A stretch of 40,209 nt of DNA, taken from IMG/VR virus record IMGVR_UViG_3300048927_000810, positions 1 to 40,209 of that record; one strand, written 5' to 3'. The translations under genes and the position numbers were made by a program. The notes under the pieces are model-generated. The model ran no database searches, was not told the DNA's origin, and saw only the letters and a list, made by a program, of their open reading frames with translations. This stretch comes from a virus. Below are positions 1 through 6,763 of the stretch, in pieces; within the stretch, counting starts at the first letter, position 1, and every line of letters starts with the position of its first letter.

Positions 1-1035
1 ATGAGCGACAGTGGTAATGCATTCAGTGACATTCTTAAGGATCTGAGAGGTGCATGGAGCAGTCGGATATCCAATCCACTGATCGGTGCATTTGCTCTAA
101 GTTGGCTTGCGGTCAACTATCGTGCTGTCATAGTCTTCATCTCTAGCGCGTCTTATGAAACGAAGTTTGCGTTCATCGATGCCCACTTATATCCCGATCC
201 GAATGCTGTCGCGCTCAAGTGCTTTTTTCTCCCGCTCGCACTGGCCTTGCTTTACATATATGTCCTCCCTAAGCCTACTGAGCGTGTGTTCACGCGCGCA
301 CTCGAGCATCAGCGCGAGTTAAATAAGATAGCGCGTCAGGTCGCCGAGGAGCGTCTGCTAAGTAGCGTAGAAGCGAAGGCGATACTGGTTGAAGCCGAAG
401 TCAAAGTTGCCGATGGCAAAAAGCGTGCCGAAGACGATGTGACCAGAGCTAGAGCAGAGGCAGAAGGCGCAATAGCTCGCGCAGAAGAGGTGCGGGCGAG
501 TGCAGAATCCGATTTGCGGAAGGTGCAGAAGATGGCTTCTGACCACGCGGATATGCTGTCGGAAAAGGATCGGCAGCACACGTCGCTGGTAAATCAGTTG
601 ATGAGGGATCACGAAAGTGCACTGACCGAATTCCGTAGCAAATCAGGCAATCTTATGGGCTCGATTGCGGAGCTGCGGTGGGCGCTTACCTACGAGAGAG
701 CGCTTTCCGCTGCGACGGCCGACAAGCGGGAGTTAAAGCCTCGACTTGAGGCCGTCTTGACGACAAAGCGCGTCACTGTGCTCGTCAATGGTAATGAACT
801 TGCGTCGGTCAAGTTCGAAATCGGTGGCCTATTTGGAGACAAGGACGGCCTCGATGTGGGAGGGTGGTTGAAATGGCAGATTTCAGATTCTGGTCGGCTT
901 CTAATCTTCGACGACGGTGACAGGCAAATAGCTTCCTTCAATTGGCATAAGGAAGATGGCATTTGGGTGGGCAACGTGAATATGGTACAGACCCACCTCT
1001 TAATCCAGAAGCCTGAGGTCAGGCCAATACAATAA
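1..1035 (+). CDS. Two-helix membrane protein with long coiled coil, function unknown
   Basis: I do not recognise a named family. The 344-residue protein starts at the first base of the window. It has a hydrophobic segment at about residues 28-48 and a second at about 72-88, then a strongly charged Ala/Glu/Arg-rich helix at about 95-215 that should form a coiled coil, and a C-terminal domain at about 235-335 rich in beta-type patterns (VTVLVNG, VKFEIGG). The likely topology is two membrane helices anchoring a long cytoplasmic stalk and a terminal domain. It lies convergent to the integrase with a 41-base gap, so it is either the first host gene beyond the prophage end or cargo between int and the attachment site. 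Its base composition is less GC-rich than the phage core. The reading frame is convincing; the role is unknown. Confidence 0.8.
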   Translation: MSDSGNAFSDILKDLRGAWSSRISNPLIGAFALSWLAVNYRAVIVFISSASYETKFAFIDAHLYPDPNAVALKCFFLPLALALLYIYVLPKPTERVFTRALEHQRELNKIARQVAEERLLSSVEAKAILVEAEVKVADGKKRAEDDVTRARAEAEGAIARAEEVRASAESDLRKVQKMASDHADMLSEKDRQHTSLVNQLMRDHESALTEFRSKSGNLMGSIAELRWALTYERALSAATADKRELKPRLEAVLTTKRVTVLVNGNELASVKFEIGGLFGDKDGLDVGGWLKWQISDSGRLLIFDDGDRQIASFNWHKEDGIWVGNVNMVQTHLLIQKPEVRPIQ

Positions 1036-1076
1036 TCGCTGACATTCAGGCTGTCAGCGGGCGTAACAATTGCGCC

Positions 1077-2126
1077 TCACCTGGTCGGCGTTGCTTTCGA
1101 GCCACGCTTCATTCGAACGTAGAGTTCGGTAGTCGTCACGGACGAATGCCCGAGCTGCGCCTGCGCTTGGCGAATGTCCTGGGCGGAATCGGCCTTGTCG
1201 GTGCCGGCCTTCGCGCGCAGATCGCGGAACTGGAAGTCCGCGCTCTTCACTCCAGCATCCCTGCGGGCCTTGTCGAATCGGTAGCGCAACGCGGCGCGGC
1301 CCAGCGCCAGGCCGCTGTCATCCACGATCAGCCGCGTGCTGTACGGTTTGCCCCGTCCGTTCGGTAGCTTGGCCTGCTTACGCGCCGCGATGCGCTCCAG
1401 CAGCGCAGCGAGCTCGCCCGTCACCTCCATCGTCACCTTGTTTTCGGTCTTCGCCTGCTGAATGACCAGGCCGCGCGCCGTGATGTGCCGAACGTCCATG
1501 GCCCAGACATCGCCGACACGCTGCCCGGTCAGGTAGGCAAGGTCCATGGCGTCGCGTAGTGCTGCGTCGGCGTGGTGGTACACCGCCTGGAATACCTCGT
1601 CCTCAACATAGACACCTCGCCCGGTCTCCTTATTGCGGCGGATGCCCTCACAGGGGTTGGGCAAGTCGGTTACGCCCTTGCCACGCGCCCAGTTCCAGAT
1701 ATGCGAGAACAGTGAGACCTCCCGATTGGCAATCACCTTGGACGGACGCCAGTCCAGGTACTGCCTGATGTTGATCGGGCGTATGGCTTCGAACGGCGCC
1801 GGCGGCACGTCGAAGAAGCTCAAAAGCGCGGTGATGCACCGGTTGTTGAGCCGCTGGGTGCTGATCGCCTTTGCCGGCACGACCTCCGCCTGGTAGCGCT
1901 GAGCGACCTGTCGGAACGTGACCGCCGCAGCTGCAGGGATAGTGTTGGCGTGCTCGAGCTCCGCCCACTTCTTGATGGCCACCCCATAGTCGCGCCCGAG
2001 CGGTGTCTCCTTGCGCTTGCCCTCAGCGTCGATGCCGCAGTCGTAGTAGTAGTGCACGACACCGGACTTTTGCCGGCGCACCCGGAACCGGGGGATTGCC
2101 CCCGGCTTCGTCGGCTTCCTTCCCAT
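1077..2126 (-). CDS. int: Tyrosine-type phage integrase
   Basis: Site-specific tyrosine recombinase that integrates and excises the prophage. The 349-residue length fits the family. The N-terminal part (about 1-60) is an arm-binding-type domain, residues about 65-165 the SAM-like core-binding domain, and about 170-345 the catalytic domain. Visible catalytic residues are Arg203 (TGQRVGDV), Lys226 (QQAKTENK), Arg304 (RDLRAKAGTD), His327 (LGHSSVTT) and Tyr336 (TELYVRMK). The usual His of the HxxR box is Arg301 here, a variant I would want compared with relatives. The ATG directly follows the TAA of the DUF4224 gene, so the two are co-translated at the end of the leftward operon. Its 3' end faces gene 1, where the attachment site would normally lie. 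Confidence 0.95.
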   Translation of the reverse strand: MGRKPTKPGAIPRFRVRRQKSGVVHYYYDCGIDAEGKRKETPLGRDYGVAIKKWAELEHANTIPAAAAVTFRQVAQRYQAEVVPAKAISTQRLNNRCITALLSFFDVPPAPFEAIRPINIRQYLDWRPSKVIANREVSLFSHIWNWARGKGVTDLPNPCEGIRRNKETGRGVYVEDEVFQAVYHHADAALRDAMDLAYLTGQRVGDVWAMDVRHITARGLVIQQAKTENKVTMEVTGELAALLERIAARKQAKLPNGRGKPYSTRLIVDDSGLALGRAALRYRFDKARRDAGVKSADFQFRDLRAKAGTDKADSAQDIRQAQAQLGHSSVTTTELYVRMKRGSKATPTR

Positions 2127-2333
2127 TTACGCCACCTTGCTCGGGGTCCATGTGAGCGGCTGCTTGCCTGCGGCCACCGTTCCTTCAACGCTGGAGCGCA
2201 GCACCACCGGCCAGTCATAGGCGTCTAGGTAGTGCTTGATGCCATTCTTGCGCAAGAACGCCGCCTGGCGCGCGCGCTGTGGCGTGCGGCACAGGCTCGC
2301 GATTTCATCGCGCGAGAGGAACATATCAGCCAC
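2127..2333 (-). CDS. DUF4224 family protein, putative excisionase or integrase cofactor
   Basis: Small protein of 68 residues beginning MADMFLSRDEIASLC (GTG start), with an N-terminal helix-turn-helix-like pattern followed by GIKHYLDAYDWPVV. This matches my memory of the DUF4224 family, found immediately upstream of phage integrases and often assumed to act as the excision or directionality factor. The sequence supports the position: its stop codon touches the integrase start. The GTG start overlaps the end of the upstream gene; an ATG at 2322-2324 is an alternative that removes only three residues. The excisionase role is inference from position and size. Confidence 0.8.
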   Translation of the reverse strand: MADMFLSRDEIASLCRTPQRARQAAFLRKNGIKHYLDAYDWPVVLRSSVEGTVAAGKQPLTWTPSKVA

Positions 2334-2622
2334 TGGCCACCCGTCCTTCGCCGGGCATCGGCAGGCGCATCTGGATGACGTTGTCCGTTGGCGCAGCGAT
2401 CGCGGGCAGCACCTTCCGGGCGATACGGGGTGGCCGGTTGACGCGGCGCCATTCGGCCAGGGCAGCGTCCGGCTCCGCGTGCTTGCTGGTAGACCGGCAG
2501 CGGCATTCGACCAGGTGGCCGCCGCCGGCGGCGAGGCCGCGCAGATCGTGGATGTGGCGCGCGCTGTGGCCGGCGGCGCACTTGGGCAGGCCCTCGGGGT
2601 GGCTGATGTGTCGCTGGGTCAT
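2326..2622 (-). CDS. Small Cys/His phage protein, possible zinc-binding
   Basis: 98 residues. The first half carries CAAGHSARHIHDLR followed by HLVECRCRSTSKHAEP, giving a Cys-x3-His and a Cys-x-Cys that could form a zinc knuckle; the second half is basic and Pro-rich. Similar proteins with a C..GH.ARHI pattern occur, as I recall, in phages of Xanthomonadaceae and Burkholderia, without known function. The ATG overlaps the methyltransferase stop (ATGA), and the stop overlaps the start of the DUF4224 gene, so it sits tightly inside the operon. Co-expression with the methyltransferase suggests a DNA-related role, which is inference only. Confidence 0.72.
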   Translation of the reverse strand: MTQRHISHPEGLPKCAAGHSARHIHDLRGLAAGGGHLVECRCRSTSKHAEPDAALAEWRRVNRPPRIARKVLPAIAAPTDNVIQMRLPMPGEGRVASG

Positions 2623-3659
2623 GCTCGTATCTCCGGATAGCAGTCCATGTAGGCGCCGATCACTTCGGCCGCGACTTGCGGGACGATGGCGTTTCCGTAG
2701 GCGCGCAGGCGTCCAGCTCGGGCGGGAACCCCATGAGCCAGCAGACGAATGCTGGGTTCAACGCGCCGGAGTTTTCCGTCGTGGCCGACGAGCCAGCTGG
2801 CTCCATCCCAATGGCCACGCTCGACAAATACAGGCCGTGACGACCGTCCAACTGGGACGGCGGAATCTTCGTGGTGCGGTTCTCGTTCGCCGACGCACGC
2901 GGGGTCGGATAGAGAGCTACCGCAGCTTGAGACACTGCCGCCAAGTCCGGCCCATGGCTGCGAGCTGCCTCCCTGATAGCACCCTCCGTCGAGCGCACCC
3001 CCTTGTCCGCGAGCGAGGCGGTCGGCGTCGGCCACAGGCCTGCAATTCGGGGATCGTCCAGCGGTGCCGAGACATTCACCACGACCGTGGTGAGGGACTC
3101 CTGAGATCCCTTCGCGTCCCCGCGCCTCCGCTGATAGCCCAAGCGCGCTTCGTGCGCCATTGGCGTGGGCCACAAACCACAGGCGGTCGCGCCGGTGGGG
3201 CGCGTTGACGGCACAAGCCGGGACAACGGTCGCCCCGCAGGCGTAGCCGATTCCTTCCAGGTCAGTGAACACTCCGTCGATCCAGTCCTTGCCAACCGCC
3301 GCCGCAACCTGCTCTCCCATAAGGACAGCGGGCCGGCGGGCACGGGCGAGGCGAAAAAGGTGGGGCCACAGGTGCCGATCGTCAGCCTGGGCTTTACCTT
3401 TGCCTGCGACGGAGAACGGCTGGCACGGCGCGCTGCCGGTCCAAAGTTCCCGGTCGTCGGGCCACCCAGCAAGTCGAGCTGCGAGGGACCACCCGCCGAT
3501 TCCGGCGAAGAAGTGGCATTGTCGATAGCCTGCAAGGTCGTCGGGCTCAACATCGGTGATGCTCCTGGTGTCGACGTCGCCGGCAGGGATCAGGCCCTTG
3601 GCGATGAGGTTGCGCAGCCACTGAGCGGCGTGGGGTTCGAACTCGTTGTAGTAGTTCAC
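2619..3659 (-). CDS. C5 cytosine-specific DNA methyltransferase
   Basis: Transfers a methyl group from S-adenosylmethionine to C5 of cytosine in a specific DNA site; in phages this usually protects against host restriction or alters regulation. The 346-residue protein shows motif I FAGIGG (51-56), the catalytic motif IV PCQPFS with Cys79, motif VI as GEQV (115-118) in place of the common ENV, motif VIII HRRDRLWF (155-162) and motif X GNAIVP (322-327). The stretch between VIII and X, normally the target-recognition region, is Gly/Ser/Asp-rich here and is the stretch most affected by a second reading frame. The GTG start is supported by the typical MNYYNEF beginning and an AAGGG about 8 bases upstream. 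No partner restriction endonuclease is visible, so it is probably solitary. Confidence 0.93.
   Translation of the reverse strand: MNYYNEFEPHAAQWLRNLIAKGLIPAGDVDTRSITDVEPDDLAGYRQCHFFAGIGGWSLAARLAGWPDDRELWTGSAPCQPFSVAGKGKAQADDRHLWPHLFRLARARRPAVLMGEQVAAAVGKDWIDGVFTDLEGIGYACGATVVPACAVNAPHRRDRLWFVAHANGARSALGLSAEARGREGISGVPHHGRGECLGTAGRSPNCRPVADADRLARGQGGALDGGCYQGGSSQPWAGLGGSVSSCGSSLSDPACVGEREPHHEDSAVPVGRSSRPVFVERGHWDGASWLVGHDGKLRRVEPSIRLLAHGVPARAGRLRAYGNAIVPQVAAEVIGAYMDCYPEIRA
2660..3553 (-). CDS. Out-of-frame gene nested in the methyltransferase, WPTP-repeat protein
   Basis: A 297-codon frame lies entirely inside the methyltransferase gene in another phase of the same strand. Its ATG (3551-3553) is preceded by AGGAG at 3562-3566 with an ideal 8-base spacer. 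The product contains ESRLRRRL followed by GSTECSLTWK (80-100), three copies of a (L/G)(W/Y)PTPxA motif at about 127, 173 and 214, and LNPAFVCWLMGFPPE at 265-279. I remember this combination from stand-alone phage and bacterial proteins that accompany C5 methyltransferases, which makes a chance open frame less likely. There is no obvious catalytic motif; function is unknown. It could instead be a widely mis-annotated shadow frame in GC-rich DNA, so I keep moderate confidence. Confidence 0.5.
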   Translation of the reverse strand: MLSPTTLQAIDNATSSPESAGGPSQLDLLGGPTTGNFGPAARRASRSPSQAKVKPRLTIGTCGPTFFASPVPAGPLSLWESRLRRRLARTGSTECSLTWKESATPAGRPLSRLVPSTRPTGATACGLWPTPMAHEARLGYQRRRGDAKGSQESLTTVVVNVSAPLDDPRIAGLWPTPTASLADKGVRSTEGAIREAARSHGPDLAAVSQAAVALYPTPRASANENRTTKIPPSQLDGRHGLYLSSVAIGMEPAGSSATTENSGALNPAFVCWLMGFPPELDACAPTETPSSRKSRPK

Positions 3660-3805
3660 CCGGCACCCTTAGGCAGCTGGGTGCGCAGGTCGCGCGGGGG
3701 CGTGACAGTGGAGAGGGTGGGGAGGGATGGCCGTCGACTACCAGGCAGAGCGTTGGCATGGAGCCGGTGATAAGCTCCGGCCCAATGCTTAAGGAGAGTG
3801 AGCAA

Positions 3806-4279
3806 ATGACGAATTACGCGGCGTTGGAAAGGGATGCGTTCGTTGTGGAGCAGGATGGAGTCGTAGCGACGATTCACATGCATCGCTCCGACGCTGGATG
3901 GAGCGTTCATGTGATGACGGCCCAAGATCCGAATGGCGACACGATTTTCTTCGGTCACGCGATGGGCGTCTTTGCGACGATTGATCAAGCCCGAGATGTC
4001 GGAACTACCGTCGCTAAACAGCGGATCGAGGCAATTCTCGGAAGAGCCGCGAGCGGAGGTGGCTTCACCCTTCGCGCCGGTGCGCTCGAAAAGCGCCATA
4101 GCCCCGGCGCTTTCGACGCTGTAATTGAAGTTTTTGATAGTGCCGAGAATCTCACTGATCGACACTTCATAAAGGTCATCAACGACCCTGGGCAGACCCA
4201 CGAACAAGCCCGAGAAACTGCGAGGCGTGGACTCGACCAAGTGAGCGGTGTCGATGACCAAGGCAAGTTGGTTATCTGA
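3806..4279 (+). CDS. Hypothetical protein, plus-strand gene inside the leftward operon
   Basis: 157 residues, no family recognised. The ATG at 3806 has AAGGAG at 3791-3796, nine bases upstream. Codons show a strong purine bias at position one (roughly 70 percent by eye) and a soluble alpha/beta-like protein (HMHRSDAGWSVHVMTAQDP, then a helix IDQARDVGTTVAKQRIEAI). It is divergent from the methyltransferase and convergent with the small gene at 4272-4445, which it overlaps by 8 bases, so it looks like a cargo gene dropped into the operon against its direction. The complementary strand is also open in the same codon register (3656-4285) and starts and stops exactly at its neighbours' ends; I judge the plus frame better but not certain. 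Confidence 0.65.
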   Translation: MTNYAALERDAFVVEQDGVVATIHMHRSDAGWSVHVMTAQDPNGDTIFFGHAMGVFATIDQARDVGTTVAKQRIEAILGRAASGGGFTLRAGALEKRHSPGAFDAVIEVFDSAENLTDRHFIKVINDPGQTHEQARETARRGLDQVSGVDDQGKLVI

Positions 4280-4445
4280 CTTCATTCTGCAGCTCCTTCG
4301 GGGAGTTTCGCTGGCGGTCGATCAATAGCTGGACCTGTCCCTGCAGGTTGGCGGCCACGTCGCACCAGTTGGTGGGAGCCTGGTGGCTCATTGCGTGCAG
4401 CTGGTCGCGGATGCTTTCCAGGTCCTGCAGGAGGGAGTCAGCCAC
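4272..4445 (-). CDS. Small hypothetical protein of the early left operon (57 aa)
   Basis: A short gene read from the GTG at 4443-4445 to TAA at 4272-4274. The product begins MADSLLQDLESIRDQL and continues through NWCDVAANLQGQVQLLIDRQ, a mostly helical, acidic-to-neutral protein. Its GTG overlaps the TGA of the preceding gene (GTGGCTGA), the same tight coupling used along the whole operon, which is the main evidence that it is real. It has a single Cys and no recognisable domain. Function unknown. Confidence 0.65.
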   Translation of the reverse strand: MADSLLQDLESIRDQLHAMSHQAPTNWCDVAANLQGQVQLLIDRQRNSPKELQNEVR

Positions 4446-5100
4446 GGGTCACCCCCTGCCAGCCGACATATCCCAAGTTGTCTACCAGCCCACGCTGGCC
4501 AGTGGCGGGATTGAAGATGGCCACGCCGTTGGTGACGTAGCCCTGCGCAGACAGTTCTTCCACCTTGCGCTTGGCGATAGGGGACAGGTCGATGCCCTGC
4601 GCGGGCGGGCCGTCGTAGAGCGGCGTGACCCTGGCATCTGGATCGATCGCCCTGAAGTCGCCTACCGCGTTGTGCAGCAGCAGCGAGCGGCGCTCGACCG
4701 CTTCGCCGGTCGCGGCGATTACGTCGCGCCAGGCGACCAACCACGCGGTGGGATTCGCGCTCGCCTGACCGCTGGCAGGAACCAGCGGGATGGAGAAGCA
4801 GCTGGGCCGGTGCTCTTCGATCAGGGCCTTCTCGCGCGCTGTGATGGCGCGCTCGCCGCCGTCCCACCACATAACTGGCGCGGGCGATCCATGTGCCAGA
4901 GCGCTGGCTACGACGGCGTGGCCCGCATCGGTCAGGGAAAACTCGTTGTTCTCGTCGCCCTCGATCAGCCAGCCGCGCTCTTGGAGGTCGAGGATCTCGG
5001 GCAGCTGGAGCGTGGTTTCGCCTGCCCAGCCGAACTGCGTATCGCAGACGATGAGGTTGCGGACAGCGTCAGCGGTCGTGGTCGTCGTTGCGGTGGTCAT
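4438..5100 (-). CDS. Hypothetical early protein, winged-helix-like N-terminus
   Basis: 220 residues from the ATG at 5100, which forms an ATGA overlap with the stop of the upstream gene; a longer frame to 5163 exists but would run into that gene. After a Thr-rich start, residues about 12-60 (NLIVCDTQFGW, LPEILDLQERGWL, EFSLTDAGHAVVAS) resemble a short winged-helix fold. The C-terminal 50 residues (DLSPIAKRKVEELSAQGY and GVAIFNPATGQRGLVDNLGYVGW) look like a separate small domain of the kind seen at the ends of several phage early proteins. DNA binding is possible but unproven. It belongs to the leftward operon. Confidence 0.75.
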   Translation of the reverse strand: MTTATTTTTADAVRNLIVCDTQFGWAGETTLQLPEILDLQERGWLIEGDENNEFSLTDAGHAVVASALAHGSPAPVMWWDGGERAITAREKALIEEHRPSCFSIPLVPASGQASANPTAWLVAWRDVIAATGEAVERRSLLLHNAVGDFRAIDPDARVTPLYDGPPAQGIDLSPIAKRKVEELSAQGYVTNGVAIFNPATGQRGLVDNLGYVGWQGVTRG

Positions 5101-5648
5101 GCCAGGGTTTCCTTGTCGTACTGGTCGAGTCGTTCGAGCAGGTAGGCGGCTTCGCTCTTCCACTTCATCCCGTCGGTCGTGTTCACGACCTTGGTGGTTG
5201 CGATGCGTTGCAGTGCCTGGAGTGGTTCACGGAACCAGGCGGGGTCGAAGGGGAGGGCGGCGCGGCTGTCGGGTGTCGGCGTGGGAGGCTCGCAGTTGGG
5301 GCCGGCGTAGAACTCGCCGTCGCCGCAGTCGCGGCAGTTCCCGTCGCGGAATCGGTGCGCCTTGGTGGGCTTCTCGGCCTTCGGATGCAGGTAGAGCGCG
5401 CGAATATCCAAGCCTCGGCGGCGGGCGCGAACCACGTCGCCGTCCTCTGCTTGCATCCACGGCTCGGCCGAATGCTTTGGCCGGCACTCGAGGCGGGCCG
5501 GCTTCTGCGGGCCGTACAGCTGGATCATGAACGTGCGCGCCCAGGTGGCCACCTCATCGGCTGGCACGGGCTGGCCGGCGGCGCCTGCGCGGCGCATAGC
5601 GCGCACGGTGGATGCTACGGTCATGGACTGGGCAGGTGCTGCCGTCAT
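5097..5648 (-). CDS. Hypothetical early protein with Cys cluster
   Basis: 183 residues from the ATG at 5646-5648, chosen because it overlaps the stop of the upstream small membrane-protein gene (ATGA); the upstream extension to 5819 is arginine-rich shadow sequence. The middle carries NCRDCGDGEFYAGPNCEP, three or more cysteines that could bind a metal, followed by a Pro/Thr linker and a helical C-terminus ending KSEAAYLLERLDQYD. No named family recognised. It is one of the chain of coupled genes between the left promoter and the methyltransferase. Confidence 0.75.
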   Translation of the reverse strand: MTAAPAQSMTVASTVRAMRRAGAAGQPVPADEVATWARTFMIQLYGPQKPARLECRPKHSAEPWMQAEDGDVVRARRRGLDIRALYLHPKAEKPTKAHRFRDGNCRDCGDGEFYAGPNCEPPTPTPDSRAALPFDPAWFREPLQALQRIATTKVVNTTDGMKWKSEAAYLLERLDQYDKETLA

Positions 5649-5788
5649 GCGCGCGGTCCCAGAGTTTTGATCTGGTTCAACAGCTGCTCGAAGTGCGCGG
5701 CTTGGTGCCGTTCCATCCAGCAGGCGGCTACCGCGACAGTGACGCCGACGCCGATCAGCACGCCCAGGAAGAAGACGAAGACGCTCAT
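5645..5788 (-). CDS. Small single-span membrane protein (47 aa)
   Basis: The protein starts MSVFVFFLGVLIGVGVTVAV, a clear transmembrane helix at residues 2-23, followed by a short amphipathic tail (WMERHQAAHFEQLLNQIK). Both ends overlap neighbours by four bases (ATGA), which fixes start and stop. Tiny membrane proteins in early left operons of lambdoid phages often act in host takeover or superinfection exclusion; that role is inference only. Confidence 0.72.
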   Translation of the reverse strand: MSVFVFFLGVLIGVGVTVAVAACWMERHQAAHFEQLLNQIKTLGPRA

Positions 5789-6021
5789 GCGGCATCGCCT
5801 CCTGTATTCCGTGCGCCATAGGACAGGTCGCGGGTCATGTCGGCCACGGCGCGCGCTGCGCTCTTGTGGCCGTCCAGCACCTCGCGGCGCGCCAATGCGG
5901 CGGCGCGGGCGACGTGGTGTGGGCGGTAGCCCATGCGCTTTGCAGCGATGGCCACGGCCAGGCCGGCGCCGTTGGCGCGCTGCGCGGTGTTCGTGGGGAA
6001 TCGGAGGATGGTGGCGCTCAT
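5785..6021 (-). CDS. Hypothetical early protein, 78 aa
   Basis: Basic, Ala/Arg-rich, mostly helical protein beginning MSATILRFP, with YRPHHVARAAALARREVLDGHKSA split across two predicted helices. It starts in an ATGA overlap with the gene at 6018 and ends in another with the small membrane-protein gene. The net positive charge would allow nucleic-acid binding, but no motif is diagnostic. Part of the leftward operon. Confidence 0.72.
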   Translation of the reverse strand: MSATILRFPTNTAQRANGAGLAVAIAAKRMGYRPHHVARAAALARREVLDGHKSAARAVADMTRDLSYGARNTGGDAA

Positions 6022-6407
6022 GCGACCACCTGCACCAGGTCGGCGTCGCCGAGGAGCAGCTGCGGGGATCGCAGGCCGACCCGGAGGCCCTTGCGGCGCA
6101 GCTCAAGCGCGGCGCTGGATCCCTGCATGCACAGCGAGGTCCACGCAGCCGGGGACAGATGCAACAGGTCGCGGCCGCCAACGCTGATGACAACGGCGTC
6201 GTTGCTGTGGTCAGCGGTTGCGATGAGCGGGCCGGAGATGCTCTCTGCGCCGTCCGCCACAAGGGCCAGAAGGTCCTCGCCGATGCGCTGGGCTTCTCCC
6301 TTGTCCAGGGAGATGGTGACGTCGCCAATTTTGATGACGACCGTGTTGTTCTGCGGGCGCGCTTCCACGGCGACGTGGGCGCGGGCGCTGACGGTGAGGT
6401 GCGGCAT
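6018..6407 (-). CDS. First gene of the leftward early operon, hypothetical
   Basis: 129 residues. The N-terminal half has alternating beta-type strands (NTVVIKIGDVTISLDKG, AVVISVGGRDLLHL) and a helix between; the C-terminus is Leu-rich. No family recognised. It is the first coding sequence after the left promoter at 6459-6487, with a leader of roughly 45 bases, and a GGAGAC Shine-Dalgarno sits just upstream of its ATG. In lambda this position holds the antiterminator N, but this protein lacks the short Arg-rich N signature, so I do not call it N. Confidence 0.75.
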   Translation of the reverse strand: MPHLTVSARAHVAVEARPQNNTVVIKIGDVTISLDKGEAQRIGEDLLALVADGAESISGPLIATADHSNDAVVISVGGRDLLHLSPAAWTSLCMQGSSAALELRRKGLRVGLRSPQLLLGDADLVQVVA

Positions 6408-6458
6408 GGAAGTCTCCGTGCCCCGGCCCGGATGGGCGGTTATTGGGGCGACGGTCCA

Positions 6459-6487
6459 AGATTAGGAGTGGCTAATGAACCTGTCAA
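6459..6487 (-). promoter_or_regulatory. Left early promoter (PL-like)
   Basis: On the minus strand, TTGACA (complement of 6482-6487) and TAATCT (complement of 6459-6464) are separated by exactly 17 bases, a near-consensus sigma-70 promoter. Transcription would start near 6452 and run through 6407 toward the integrase. The -35/-10 pair and spacer length match the rightward promoter at 8288-8316 almost exactly, and both are overlapped by the same 14-bp operator, so CI and Cro should control both. Confidence 0.85.
6462..6475. promoter_or_regulatory. CI/Cro operator OL1
   Basis: TTAGGAGTGGCTAA, an interrupted palindrome TTAG-N6-CTAA. It covers the -10 element and spacer of the left promoter, so a bound repressor would block RNA polymerase. 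It is one of five copies in the window; the next one starts exactly 25 bases away at 6487. Confidence 0.85.
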
Positions 6488-6500
6488 TAGGAGAGGCTAA
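6487..6500. promoter_or_regulatory. CI/Cro operator OL2
   Basis: ATAGGAGAGGCTAA, one mismatch from the palindromic ends of the operator consensus. It abuts the -35 element of the left promoter and lies 25 bases from OL1. I looked for a third site at the same spacing on either side and did not find one. Confidence 0.8.
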
Positions 6501-6763
6501 GTTTTCTATCGGGAAAGGGCAAATCGTCGCCTATCCTTCAATTGCAATTGATTGCAAAGCCTCTTCTAGCGGGGAGGTTGACGGCTTTCACTCTAGATTT
6601 CGACGTCAAAGCCGATGATCCTTCATGACCCAGCGTGGACGTGGGTGAACTCAAGTGAACTTCTGTGGACGTCTACGGTCACAATTTCGTGTCAACTGGT
6701 GCTAGCATTTCATTGCTCATAAGCCCCATACGGGGCCGAGCTTTTTAGTTTAGGAGAAGGGTG
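6501..6763. other. Non-coding region between left promoter and DUF2335 locus
   Basis: No gene seen. It holds an AT-richer stretch with the self-complementary CAATTGCAATTG near 6538, and a pair of repeats around 6630-6680 in which two GTGGACGT copies flank two GTGAACT copies. At 6723-6736 a short hairpin (GCCCC, loop, GGGGC) is followed five bases later by TTTTT, a weak terminator or attenuator shape just before the Shine-Dalgarno AGGAG (6752-6756). A promoter for the rightward genes must lie here, but I see no convincing -35/-10 pair. Confidence 0.45.

Noticed and set aside
1036-1076. attL repeat next to the integrase, to be matched in 38262-38621
   Set aside because: Only short chance similarities such as TTGCGC were found; no repeat long enough to call an attachment core.
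3656-4285. 209-codon minus-strand frame as the main gene at this locus
   Set aside because: Its C-terminal third is Arg/Leu/Pro-rich and not protein-like, while the plus-strand frame has better codon-position bias and a good Shine-Dalgarno; kept as a finding only.
5649-5819. N-terminal extension of the 183-aa early protein
   Set aside because: Runs antiparallel in phase with no support and would overlap the small membrane-protein gene; the ATGA-overlap start at 5648 is preferred.
6018-6407. Lambda N-type antiterminator as the first PL gene
   Set aside because: Lacks an Arg-rich N-terminal RNA-binding segment and no boxB-like nut hairpin was evident in the leader.
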